Positions 32,570 to 41,122 of a stretch of DNA of 64,000 nt are shown here, piece after piece. This DNA is from Thermohalobaculum sp038534135. Lineage in GTDB: Bacteria > Pseudomonadota > Alphaproteobacteria > Rhodobacterales > Rhodobacteraceae. The notes under the pieces were generated by a model. It made no database searches. It saw only the letters and a program-made list of their open reading frames with translations, and was not told the DNA's origin. A program made the position numbers and the translations under genes. The DNA is taken from NCBI GenBank assembly GCA_038534135.1, contig JBCAXJ010000012.1:1-64000 (forward strand), read 5' to 3'. How positions within the stretch are numbered: position 1 is the stretch's first letter; the number at the start of each line of letters is the position of its first letter.

Positions 32570-33292
32570 TTACCCAGCGGCAGTTTCCTGTTCTTGCTTC
32601 GGAACGTTTGCAAACAGCCGATCGAGAAATCCGTTGAACCATGCGCCCATCATCGGGTCATGCACCGGCAGCAATGCGTCCTGCTCTTCCCGCGTCTGAG
32701 CGCCCGGTTTGCCGAAATGCGCCCAGTCGCCATTCTGCCAACGCCGGAACCCCGCCTCGGTCACCTCGGCGTGGAACTGAAACGCATAGGCGTTCGGACC
32801 GGCCTGCATTGCCTGGTTCGGAAAAAGCTCGGACCCGGCCAGCCGTGTTGCTCCGGCCGGGACCTCGAACCCGTGAAAGTGCGCCTGCAAGACACGCAGA
32901 TCGTCCGGAAAGAACGCCCGGCCTGCCGCAGTCGGCGTGACTGCGTAGTAGCCCCACTCGTACACTTCCGGGTTCAGTGGGCCGCATTGGGCCCCCATCA
33001 CATGCGCCATGGTCTGTGAGCCCTGGCAAATGCCCAAGATCGGCGTCTCCGCCTTCAGACAGGCTTCGACCCATCGATTTTCCGCGTGCAGGAACGGATG
33101 CAGATGCTCCTCGAAGACATTGAACTTGCCACCATAGACGACCGAGCCCAGCACCGATCCATCGACGTCCGGCAATGATTCGCCGCGATAGGGCCGAAAC
33201 ACCTCGAACGGAACACCATGGCGCCGCAGCCACAGCGTCACCCGGTCGTCCATCGGATCGTCCTCGTGCCGGACAAGAATCACACGTTCCAT
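32570..33292 (-). CDS. Class I glutamine amidotransferase-like protein
   Basis: 240 residues. The nucleophile elbow ILGICQGSQTMAHVMGA holds the Cys, and FQFHAEVTE supplies the catalytic His and Glu, so the triad is intact. It belongs to the stand-alone GATase1 group (GMP-synthase-like, as in gamma-glutamyl hydrolase or YfeJ-type proteins). The start MERVILVRHEDDPMDDRV is preceded by GGAGAC; upstream frame is not conserved. The ammonia acceptor is unknown and no synthetase partner is adjacent. Convergent with the ABC permease gene. Confidence 0.86.
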   Translation of the reverse strand: MERVILVRHEDDPMDDRVTLWLRRHGVPFEVFRPYRGESLPDVDGSVLGSVVYGGKFNVFEEHLHPFLHAENRWVEACLKAETPILGICQGSQTMAHVMGAQCGPLNPEVYEWGYYAVTPTAAGRAFFPDDLRVLQAHFHGFEVPAGATRLAGSELFPNQAMQAGPNAYAFQFHAEVTEAGFRRWQNGDWAHFGKPGAQTREEQDALLPVHDPMMGAWFNGFLDRLFANVPKQEQETAAG

Positions 33293-33409
33293 TGCATCGT
33301 CTCCATGATCAGGCCGCACGGCGCGGCGCAAAGATCGGACTTGCCTTCCGCGCCCTGCCGCCGCTAACCGGCGGACACCCAAATTGGTCCCTGTCGGAGC
33401 ATTCCGCGC

Positions 33410-34942
33410 ATGAAAAATCAAGGTGGAGTTGTCCGACCGGCAATTGCGCTGACGCTCACCTCCGCTGCATCAATGGCGTTGGAGATCGTCGCTGGACGCG
33501 CTTTGGCACCCTATGTCGGCATGTCGCTATACACCTGGACCATCATCATAGCGGTGGTCCTGGCGGGCCTGTCGCTGGGCCATTGGATCGGCGGGCGCTG
33601 GGCAGACCGGACACCTCGCCCCGGGCGCGCGGTTGCATGGTCTTTGACGTTCGCCGCGTTGACAACACAGGGCAGCCTCGCCGCCTTGAGGTTTGCCGCG
33701 ACTGTCGCCCAGGGCGTCGATCCTATCGAGCAGATGACACTACTGGCGATGGCGTCATTCTTCCTGCCGAGCGCCTTTGCCGGGTTGCTGGCGCCGCTGC
33801 TGACGGTGATCGCGCTGCGCGCCACGCACCCGGACAGGCAGGGCGGTGTACTCGGCCTGATGTTTGCGCTAGGTGCCGTGGGCGCGATCGGAGGAACGGT
33901 TGCCGCCGGGCTGGTCTTGATATCATGGCTCGGAACGGAACTGTCGATTATGGTGATCGGCTGCACCTACGCTTTGCTGTCCCTGTTGTTCTGGCCGCTG
34001 TGGCCTGGCCGGGCGATGACAAGTTTCACCATCATCGGTATCCTTGCGACGTGGCCCGGCGTGTTCGCCCCCCGCTCGCCCTGTCTTACGGAAAGCGCCT
34101 ACTTCTGCATCCGGGTCGACCCCGTACCCGGCTATGGCGGCCCGGCGCGTGTGTTGGCGCTGGACCATCTCGCGCACGGCGTGAACGTCCGAGATGATGC
34201 GGAACTGCTGGTCTCGCCCTACGTACAAGGTGTCGACGAACTGGTGGCGCGCCGTTTCCCCGGCCCGGCTCTGGATGCGTTCTTTGTTGGCGGTGGCGCC
34301 TATACGCTGCCACGCGCCTGGCAAGCCCGCTATCCGGAGGGGCGCTCCACCGTGGCCGAGATCGATCCGGCGGTGACGGCAACCGCGTCGACAATGCTCT
34401 GGTATGACGTGAGCAACCAAACCGAGATCATCCACGGCGATGCGCGTCAGGTGCTCTCGCAGGGGCCTGAAGCCGAAACCTTCGATGTCATCTTCGGCGA
34501 TGCGTTCCATGACATCTCGATCCCGCAGCATCTGGTGACCGATGAGTTCCATGCCGAGATCAAGGCTAGGCTGAAGCCTGGCGGTGTCTATGCTCTGAAC
34601 GTCGTCGACGCCCTGCGCAGCCCGCGCTTCATGCTGTCTCTGGCCCAGACATTGCAAGCCCGGTTTGATCATGTGGAGCTTTGGCTCGACCGTGAGAGCG
34701 TTCAGCCGCTCGAGGCCCGGACCACGTGGATTGTTCTCGCCTCGGACACGCCTTCGGGCATCAACGACCACGCCGCGACATCGGGCTTTGGACGCGACTG
34801 GGTGCAGGTTCCGCTGGACGCCATGATCCGAACGATCGGCGCAGAGAACCTGGTGTTTTTGACCGACGACTTCGCGCCGGTCGACCGGCTGCTTGCACCG
34901 GTCTTGCTGGACGCATCTCTTGCCGAGGCAAAGCCTGGCTGA
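33410..34942 (+). CDS. Fused membrane / spermidine synthase-like protein
   Basis: 510 residues. The N-terminal 210 have several membrane helices (ALEIVAGRALAPYVG near residue 25, LAGLSLGHWIGGRWAD, SAFAGLLAPLLTVIAL, FALGAVGAIGGTVAAGLVL), as in the fused MFS/spermidine synthases. The C-terminal half is a Rossmann methyltransferase-like domain: FFVGGGAYTLPRAW, VAEIDPAVTATA, FDVIFGDAFHDISIP. True aminopropyltransferase activity is unproven for this group. GGAG lies upstream of ATG 33410. It is divergent from the amidotransferase gene and ends at the terminator before argD. Confidence 0.84.
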   Translation: MKNQGGVVRPAIALTLTSAASMALEIVAGRALAPYVGMSLYTWTIIIAVVLAGLSLGHWIGGRWADRTPRPGRAVAWSLTFAALTTQGSLAALRFAATVAQGVDPIEQMTLLAMASFFLPSAFAGLLAPLLTVIALRATHPDRQGGVLGLMFALGAVGAIGGTVAAGLVLISWLGTELSIMVIGCTYALLSLLFWPLWPGRAMTSFTIIGILATWPGVFAPRSPCLTESAYFCIRVDPVPGYGGPARVLALDHLAHGVNVRDDAELLVSPYVQGVDELVARRFPGPALDAFFVGGGAYTLPRAWQARYPEGRSTVAEIDPAVTATASTMLWYDVSNQTEIIHGDARQVLSQGPEAETFDVIFGDAFHDISIPQHLVTDEFHAEIKARLKPGGVYALNVVDALRSPRFMLSLAQTLQARFDHVELWLDRESVQPLEARTTWIVLASDTPSGINDHAATSGFGRDWVQVPLDAMIRTIGAENLVFLTDDFAPVDRLLAPVLLDASLAEAKPG

Positions 34943-34995
34943 CCGCACCGCCCGAATTGACTTAATCGCCCAGATCCCGCATAAGACGCGCCTCG

Positions 34996-35029
34996 CCCCC
35001 GGGCATCCTGCCTTGGGGTGTTTTTCTTT
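34996..35029 (+). terminator. Intrinsic terminator before argD
   Basis: CCCC[CG]GGCA pairs with TGCC[TT]GGGG around a short loop, followed by TGTTTTTCTTTT. It separates the spermidine-synthase-like gene from argDF. Confidence 0.6.
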
Positions 35030-35070
35030 TTGGGGCCATGCGAACGGCCCAAACCAGAGGAGACAGACCA

Positions 35071-36270
35071 GTGATCGCGCCCGTTATGCCAACTTATGCA
35101 CGGGCACCGCTCGAATTCGAGCGGGGTAAAGGCGCCTGGCTGATGACTGCGGAAGGCGAGAAGTTTCTCGACTTCGGTGCAGGGATCGCCGTGAATTGCC
35201 TTGGCCATGCCCATCCGAAGCTTGTCGAGGCTTTGGAGACGCAGGCGCGACGCGTATGGCATGTCTCGAACCTGTACAACATTCCACGTCAGCAGGAACT
35301 GGCCGACAAGCTGGTCGCGAACACGTTCGCCGACACCATGTTCTTTTGCAACTCGGGTGCCGAGGCGATGGAACTGGCGATCAAGATCGCGCGCAAGCAT
35401 TTCGACGCGAAGGGTCAGCCGGAGCGGGTTGAGATCATCACGTTCGAGGGCGCGTTCCATGGGCGGACGCTGGGAACGATTTCTTCTGCTTATACGAACC
35501 CCAAGCTGGTGGATGGGTTCGGCCCTCTGCTGCCGGGCTTCAAACAGGTGCCTTTCGGCGATCATGATGCGCTGAAGGCTGCCATCGGCCCCGAAACAGC
35601 GGCGATCATGATCGAGCCGATCCAGGGCGAGGGCGGCATCAAGCCGGTCCCGCACCAGTGTCTGCGTGGACTGCGCGAGTTGTGCGACGAGCACGGCATC
35701 CTGCTGATCTTCGACGAGATCCAGTGCGGCGTCGGGCGGACCGGCACGCTGTTCTTCCACGAACAGGCCGGCGTGACCCCGGACATCATGGGCATTGCCA
35801 AGGGCATCGGCGGCGGTTTTCCGCTGGGCGCATGTCTGGCCACCGAGGATGCGGCATGCGGCATGGTTCCGGGCACGCATGGCTCGACCTATGGCGGCAA
35901 CCCACTGGGATGTGCGATCGGTTCAGCCGTGATGGACGAGCTGCTGGCACCGGACTTCCTGGACGAGGTCAAGCGCAAGGCGAGCCTGCTGCGTCAGCGC
36001 CTGGCCGAACTGGCTGACACTTATGGCGACATGATCGAGGAAGTCCGCGGCGAGGGCCTGATGCTGGGCGTGCGCTTTAAGGCGGGTTCCCCAGCCATCG
36101 ACATCGTCAACGCGGCCTATGACGCAAAGATGCTCACGGTTCCGGCTGCCGAGAACACGGTGCGTCTGTTGCCGCCGCTGAATGTCACCGATACAGAACT
36201 CGGCGCCTGCGTCGAACGCCTGGGAACCGCATGCAAGACCGTGAGGGACAAGGCGGCAGAGGCTGCATGA
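35071..36270 (+). CDS. argD: Acetylornithine/succinyldiaminopimelate-type aminotransferase
   Basis: PLP enzyme of arginine synthesis, converting N-acetylglutamate semialdehyde to N-acetylornithine. 399 residues. The cofactor-binding NSGAEAMELAIKIARK near residue 95, ITFEGAFHGRT, the Asp in LLIFDEIQCGVGRTG near 220, the Schiff-base Lys in GIAKGIGGGFPLGA, and GSTYGGNPLGC are all present. GTG 35071 is chosen because GAGGAGA lies about 8 bases upstream and MIAPVMPTYARAPL is the normal N-terminus; ATG 35038 and 35086 are less likely. It overlaps argF by ATGA. Confidence 0.95.
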   Translation: MIAPVMPTYARAPLEFERGKGAWLMTAEGEKFLDFGAGIAVNCLGHAHPKLVEALETQARRVWHVSNLYNIPRQQELADKLVANTFADTMFFCNSGAEAMELAIKIARKHFDAKGQPERVEIITFEGAFHGRTLGTISSAYTNPKLVDGFGPLLPGFKQVPFGDHDALKAAIGPETAAIMIEPIQGEGGIKPVPHQCLRGLRELCDEHGILLIFDEIQCGVGRTGTLFFHEQAGVTPDIMGIAKGIGGGFPLGACLATEDAACGMVPGTHGSTYGGNPLGCAIGSAVMDELLAPDFLDEVKRKASLLRQRLAELADTYGDMIEEVRGEGLMLGVRFKAGSPAIDIVNAAYDAKMLTVPAAENTVRLLPPLNVTDTELGACVERLGTACKTVRDKAAEAA

Positions 36271-37196
36271 CCGGCCGGCACTTTCTGGACCTCCATCAGG
36301 TTCCTCCGGATCAACTTCGGGGGATTCTGGACGAGTCGATCCGCATCAAGCAGGCCCGCGAGGGCCTGCCGAAGCTCACGCCTGACGTCGAGCAACCCTT
36401 CAAGGACCGCATTGTCGCACTGATTTTCGAGAAACCTTCGACGCGAACGCGGATCTCGTTCGATGTCGGCGTGCGCCAGATGGGCGGGCAGACGATGGTG
36501 CTGTCCGGCTCGGAACTCCAGCTTGGCCACGGCGAGTCGGTGGGCGATACCGGCCGCGTGCTATCGTGTTTTGTCGACGCGATCATGATCCGGACATTCA
36601 AGCAGGAAACCCTGGACGAATTGTCCGAAGCTGCGACTGTTCCGGTCATAAACGGCCTGACGAACGCCTCGCATCCCTGCCAGATCATGGCCGATGTGAT
36701 GACGTTCGAGGAACATCGCGGACCGATAAAAGGTGCCAAGGTGGTCTGGACGGGAGACGGCAACAACGTCTTCAACTCGTTCGCACACGCAGCGGTGGCC
36801 TTCGACTTCGAACTCGTGTTCTCGGGGCCGGAGACCTTGGATCCCGATCCTGACGTGATGGCCTTCGCCGATGGACATGTCTCGGTCGATCGCGATGTTG
36901 ACCGAGCCGTGAATGGCGCCGCGCTGGTGCTCGCGGATACCTGGCTGTCGATGCATGACGATATCTCGTCGCGTGATCGGCGCCACAACCAGCTCAAGCC
37001 CTACCAGGTGACGTCCGATCTGATGGGCAAGGCGCGCGAGGATGCGGTCTTCATGCACTGCCTGCCTGCACATCGCGAGGAAGAGGTCACGTCCGAGGTC
37101 TTCGATGGCCCGCGATCGCTGGTCTTCGACGAAGCCGAGAACCGGCTGCACGTGCAGAAAGGTATCCTGCGCTGGTGTCTGAACTCGGCGGCGTAA
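36267..37196 (+). CDS. argF: Ornithine carbamoyltransferase
   Basis: Makes citrulline from ornithine and carbamoyl phosphate. 309 residues with the carbamoyl-phosphate motif KPSTRTRISFD near residue 53, HPCQIMADVMTF near 134 and the ornithine-binding FMHCLPAHREEEV near 262; the SMG-equivalent TWLSMHDD region is also visible. ATG 36267 overlaps the argD stop, so the pair is translationally coupled. The renalase-like gene follows after 3 bases, probably in the same operon. Confidence 0.97.
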   Translation: MTGRHFLDLHQVPPDQLRGILDESIRIKQAREGLPKLTPDVEQPFKDRIVALIFEKPSTRTRISFDVGVRQMGGQTMVLSGSELQLGHGESVGDTGRVLSCFVDAIMIRTFKQETLDELSEAATVPVINGLTNASHPCQIMADVMTFEEHRGPIKGAKVVWTGDGNNVFNSFAHAAVAFDFELVFSGPETLDPDPDVMAFADGHVSVDRDVDRAVNGAALVLADTWLSMHDDISSRDRRHNQLKPYQVTSDLMGKAREDAVFMHCLPAHREEEVTSEVFDGPRSLVFDEAENRLHVQKGILRWCLNSAA

Positions 37197-37199
37197 TCC

Positions 37200-38132
37200 T
37201 TGGCTGACCCGAAGATCGTCATCATAGGCGCTGGAATGGCAGGCGTTGCCTGTGCGCGGAGGCTGGCGGATGCTGGTCTGGTACCGATGGTGATCGACAA
37301 GGGTCGCAGTCCGGGCGGTCGGATGTCGACGCGGCGAACGGATGGGTTCACCTTTGACCATGGTGCACAGTACTTCACGGCTCGAAGCGACGCGTTTCGG
37401 GCCGTCGTCGAAGACGCCTTGGACGCTGGCGCGGTCGCAGTCTGGGATGACGGCTCGGGAGCCGGAGAACCCCATTACGTAGGCCTGCCCGGCATGAGCG
37501 GTCCCGTCAAGCACATGGCAAACGGCCTGGACATCCGCTGCGGGATCGAGATCCAGGCGGTGAGATCACATCGTACGGGCTGGGTGCTCGAGCACGATGG
37601 TGGATCGTTCGACGCGGATATCGTCATCTCGACGGCGCCGGTGCCGCAGACGAAGACCTTGGTGGGAGCACACGGCTTCGCCGCCGCACTCGACCAGATT
37701 CAGATGGCGCCGTGCTGGGCACTGATGCTGGGATTTGATGCTCCGATCGACCCAGGCTGGACAGCGCGCCGCACGGAAGACGATCTTGCCTGGATTGCGC
37801 GCAACGGAACCAAACCCGGCCGCGCGGGTGAGAGCTGGGTGGTCCATGCCTCACCTGCCTGGAGCGCCGCACATCTTGAGCTGGATAAACCCGACGCCGC
37901 CGATCGCCTGTTCGACATGCTGCAAACCGATCTTGGCCCTCTGCCAGCACCGTCCTACATCGCCGGGCACCGCTGGCGTTATGCCATGGTCACGACGCCC
38001 CTGGGCCATTCCTTCCTGAATCAGGGAACGCTTTATGCCGGTGGCGACTGGGCGCTGGGTCCTCGTGTCGAGTGCGCGTTCGAGAGCGGGCAGGCCATCG
38101 CAAATGCTGTTCTCAACGAAAGCGGTATCTGA
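37200..38132 (+). CDS. FAD-dependent oxidoreductase, renalase-like
   Basis: 310 residues. The N-terminal dinucleotide fold IVIIGAGMAGVACARRLADAG is followed by PGGRMSTRR and FDHGAQYFTARS, the signature of bacterial renalase-like amine or dihydronicotinamide oxidases (COG3380). The C-terminal YAGGDWALGPRVECAFESG contributes the FAD-binding Asp. Bacterial renalases oxidise off-isomers of dihydronicotinamide dinucleotides to beta-NAD(P); whether this one does is inference. It uses TTG 37200 three bases after argF and has only a weak ribosome site, consistent with coupling to argF. Confidence 0.86.
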   Translation: MADPKIVIIGAGMAGVACARRLADAGLVPMVIDKGRSPGGRMSTRRTDGFTFDHGAQYFTARSDAFRAVVEDALDAGAVAVWDDGSGAGEPHYVGLPGMSGPVKHMANGLDIRCGIEIQAVRSHRTGWVLEHDGGSFDADIVISTAPVPQTKTLVGAHGFAAALDQIQMAPCWALMLGFDAPIDPGWTARRTEDDLAWIARNGTKPGRAGESWVVHASPAWSAAHLELDKPDAADRLFDMLQTDLGPLPAPSYIAGHRWRYAMVTTPLGHSFLNQGTLYAGGDWALGPRVECAFESGQAIANAVLNESGI

Positions 38133-38291
38133 GCGAGTCCAATGCTCGCCGCAGCAAATCTGTGTCGATTGCGCAACTGCGTTGTTGCACCGCGGCACCA
38201 ATCTGATCCGTGTCGACACGCACCCAGATCGTGCGTGATCGTTTGACCTCACCGACCGGCGCGAGATCGGCGGTTAGTGAGGACACAAATC

Positions 38292-38477
38292 ATGAGAAAG
38301 ACATCGGTCACCCTGGCGGCCCTGGCCGCCTCTGCAATCGTCGCAACTGGTCCAGCCGTTACCGACGGGATTTTCTGATCGCTTGAGGGCTCGTTCGGCG
38401 AGGGCGGGTTCGAAAACCGCTACGTACCGCCCGTTACCATGCCGACCGTGAACGAAAGCCCGTTCATCACGACCGAG
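38292..38477 (+). pseudogene. Small exported protein gene interrupted by an in-frame TGA
   Basis: A good ribosome site (GAGGAC) precedes ATG 38292, followed by a signal peptide (MRKTSVTLAALAASAIVATG). Codon 29 is TGA (38376-38378). Reading on in the same frame gives SLEGSFGEGGFENRYVPPVT and then NESPFITTE, which is coherent protein and resembles the conserved body of a small secreted Rhodobacteraceae protein (there expected as ...LFYSL.GSFGEGGFENRYVPP). The TGA thus probably replaces a Tyr codon. Beyond ITTE the resemblance stops and the frame runs antisense into the next gene, so the 3' end is also lost. A decayed gene is most likely; programmed readthrough is the alternative. Confidence 0.6.
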
Positions 38478-38576
38478 GGGCGTGACGACGGACCTGACGC
38501 TGCACTTCTAGGCATCGCCGGGGCGGGCCGTGGGTTCGCCCTGTCCTTTCCGAAGCAATACCGTGATCCAGATGCG

Positions 38577-39629
38577 TCAGCGGCGCGGCGACAGCGTCCA
38601 GATCACCGCGCCGCCGAGATCTTCGTGAGTGACCTGGATAAACGCCCGGTGCGAGGCGATGGCGCCGTGCCAAAGCTCTGCCCAACACGAAAGCAGCAAT
38701 GCACGATCGCTATCGTCGATACCGCGAACGAACCGAAGGCCATGCTGATGAACGCGCACGAATTCGCCGTCCGAGATTTCTATCCTGACATCGTCGCCCA
38801 TCCCCGAAAGTGCCGCACCGAGGAATCGAGCAGCGTCGGGCACGTCGCCATCTTCGCAACCCAGTGCGTCGGCCATAAAGCGGTATTGCTGCAAGCCTGT
38901 CAGACGGGCCGCGCGTCCTCCGATATCCTTGGCCCGGTCACGTCCGATCAGACCGGCAAGCTCGCGCAACCCGTTCCGGCAGTACTCCATCGCATAGTTG
39001 CGACCTGCTTTCGCCAGACGCTCAGCGCTCCAGTGCGCATCGGGTGGGCTTGGCTGCCGTGAGGGCTCGTAAGGTGGTGGGACTTCGTCGGGAGCAAAGC
39101 GCAGGCGGTCTTCCGGGCTCAGATCATGGTCGTATTCCTTGAAGTACCCGCAGAGGCCGAACTGACCGGTCAGATCCTCGGACACACAGACGAAGCCAAG
39201 GCGCGGGTTCTTCAGAGACACCCCGTTTTGCGCATACCACCCTTTCAGGAAGCCCCGGCTCGCTTCGGCGGGAATGCCGCAGATCGCGGGGCCGTCATAC
39301 ATCCAGCGCGGATAGCGGAAGCGGACCCAAGCCTTTCGGTCGGACTCCTCCATGTATTCGACGCCGACCCCACCGACGCTGTTCGACAGCACATGGTATT
39401 TCGCACAGGCGACGGCATCGGGCTGACCGGTGAGGCCAAGTTTCTCGAAGCTGGACAGGAACTTGGCCTCATGCTGGCGGCGAAACAGGCGGAACATCCA
39501 CTCGCCGATGGTCTCGCGGCCTTCTTCGACGGAGACCATCAGTTGGAGGCCAAGAAAATACTGGTGATGCAGATGAGCCTGCACGCCGATGGCCGAGGTC
39601 TCGTCCGTCATGGCTCGGCGCACTCCCAT
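38577..39629 (-). CDS. Hypothetical protein cotranscribed with trkH
   Basis: 350 residues, soluble, no signal peptide. It has several short conserved-looking patches: AHLHHQYFLGLQLMVSVEEG, YHVLSNSVGGVGVEYME, RYPRWMYDGPAICGIP, and a C-terminal alpha/beta part (RFMADALGCEDGDVPDAARF). I do not recognise the family. It might be related to the L-2-amino-thiazoline-carboxylate hydrolase-like group, but that is a weak impression. ATG 39629 has AGGAG 8 bases upstream; the earlier ATG 39635 is too close to it. It starts 13 bases after the trkH stop. It is the last gene of the leftward peptide-JmjC-trkH group. Confidence 0.7.
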   Translation of the reverse strand: MGVRRAMTDETSAIGVQAHLHHQYFLGLQLMVSVEEGRETIGEWMFRLFRRQHEAKFLSSFEKLGLTGQPDAVACAKYHVLSNSVGGVGVEYMEESDRKAWVRFRYPRWMYDGPAICGIPAEASRGFLKGWYAQNGVSLKNPRLGFVCVSEDLTGQFGLCGYFKEYDHDLSPEDRLRFAPDEVPPPYEPSRQPSPPDAHWSAERLAKAGRNYAMEYCRNGLRELAGLIGRDRAKDIGGRAARLTGLQQYRFMADALGCEDGDVPDAARFLGAALSGMGDDVRIEISDGEFVRVHQHGLRFVRGIDDSDRALLLSCWAELWHGAIASHRAFIQVTHEDLGGAVIWTLSPRR

Positions 39630-39641
39630 GGACATCTCTCC

Positions 39642-41090
39642 TCACCGCACCCAGAAGACGCGCGTGAACAAGACAAGCACCGACATGAATTCCAGCCGTC
39701 CCAGCAACATCCCGGTGGCGAGGATCCACTTCGCGGCGGTGTTGACCTCGGCATAGTTTCCGGCGGGGCCAATGGTGTCTCCCAGTCCCGGACCGACATT
39801 GGCCAGCGATGCAACCGCACCGGAGATCGACGTGATCGTGTCGAGCCCCGTCAGCGACAGCAAGACGGCCCAGCCCGCGAGCGCCGATACGAAGATAAAA
39901 AAGTATCCCATCACCGAGGACAGGACCTCGGGATCGACCAGACGGCCCTGATAACGCAGTTGGTGAATCCCGTTGGGCGAGTTGATGCGGCGAAGTTGGA
40001 TGCGCAAGGCTTCGAACAGGATCTGGTAACGGAACACCTTGGCCGAGCAGGACGTCGAGCCCGCGCAGCCGCCGATCAGGGCGAGTATGAAGAACAGCGT
40101 GACCGGGAAACCGCCCCAGCGGAAGAAATCCTCGGACGCGTATCCTGTGCCGGTCAGGATCGCGGTCACGTTGAACAATGACGCGCGGAAGGCCGGTTCA
40201 AAGCTGCGGCTGTCTTGCTGGATCTGCCAGGCGATCATGGCGGCCGTCGCGACGCCAATGATCGCCACAAAGCCGCGGATTTGAGTATCACGCCAGATCG
40301 GACCGGTCTGTCCACGCGAGAACTGCATCAGGCGCAGGAACGGCAGGGCGGCCAGAACCATGAATACGACGGCAACGTACTGCGCGGATGGATCAAACGC
40401 TCCGAACGATGCATCGTAGTTGCCCATGCCGCCGGTTGAGACGGTCGTCATGGCGTGACACAGCGCATCGAAAATCTCCATGCCCGCGGCCGAGTATCCG
40501 ATGATGCAAGCGACCGTCAGGGCCACATAGATCTGGCTGAGCTGGGTCGCCGCCTCGGCCGCGCGGGGTAGGATGTCACCGATCAGATCGAAGCTTTCCG
40601 TGCGGAAGAACTGCATCCCGCCGATCTTCAGGACCGGAAGAAACACCATGGCAACGACGACGATGCCGACACCGCCGAACCATTGCAGCATCGCGCGCCA
40701 GAGCAGCATGCCGCGCGGTGCATCATCCAGTCCGGTGAACACCGTCGCACCGGTCGTCGTCAGGCCCGACATCGCTTCGAAGAACGCATCGGTGTAGCCA
40801 GCACCCGGAGCACCGAACACGAACGGCAGCGCGCCGAAGATCGGCAAGACGACCCAGACCATAACGGTGAGCAGAACGGCCTGGCGGCGATCCAGCCCGG
40901 CGCCCCGGCCGGACGTGCACAAAAGTGCGAACGCCGCCCCGCCAACGACCGTCATCGACGCTGCGATCAGGAAACCCTGCCAGCCCAAGTTGCCATCGGA
41001 CCAGTCCAGCATCGCAGGGAGCAGCATGGCGAAGCCCAGCGCGATGCTAAGCCGCCCGATGAGATGTCCGACGGGGTGGAGGGCCTCCAT
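39642..41090 (-). CDS. trkH: Potassium uptake protein TrkH
   Basis: 482-residue ion-conducting subunit of the Trk/Ktr K+ uptake system. The four selectivity-filter repeats can be read as SGLTTTGATVF (near residue 110), TTVSTGGMGNY, ILTGTGYASED and ASLANVGPGLGDT, each with the Gly of the filter. There are about ten membrane segments. TrkA, the NAD-binding gating partner, is not in the window. It lies 32 bases downstream of the JmjC-like gene and 13 bases before the unknown gene on the same strand, so it seems to share their transcript. Confidence 0.95.
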   Translation of the reverse strand: MEALHPVGHLIGRLSIALGFAMLLPAMLDWSDGNLGWQGFLIAASMTVVGGAAFALLCTSGRGAGLDRRQAVLLTVMVWVVLPIFGALPFVFGAPGAGYTDAFFEAMSGLTTTGATVFTGLDDAPRGMLLWRAMLQWFGGVGIVVVAMVFLPVLKIGGMQFFRTESFDLIGDILPRAAEAATQLSQIYVALTVACIIGYSAAGMEIFDALCHAMTTVSTGGMGNYDASFGAFDPSAQYVAVVFMVLAALPFLRLMQFSRGQTGPIWRDTQIRGFVAIIGVATAAMIAWQIQQDSRSFEPAFRASLFNVTAILTGTGYASEDFFRWGGFPVTLFFILALIGGCAGSTSCSAKVFRYQILFEALRIQLRRINSPNGIHQLRYQGRLVDPEVLSSVMGYFFIFVSALAGWAVLLSLTGLDTITSISGAVASLANVGPGLGDTIGPAGNYAEVNTAAKWILATGMLLGRLEFMSVLVLFTRVFWVR

Positions 41091-41122
41091 GGAGCTTTTG
41101 CTGACTTATGCCTGTGGGCCTG

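Noticed and set aside
38439..39062. Rightward continuation of the TGA-interrupted gene to 39062
   Set aside because: Beyond about 38477 the frame is antisense to the trkH-linked gene and loses protein-like character.
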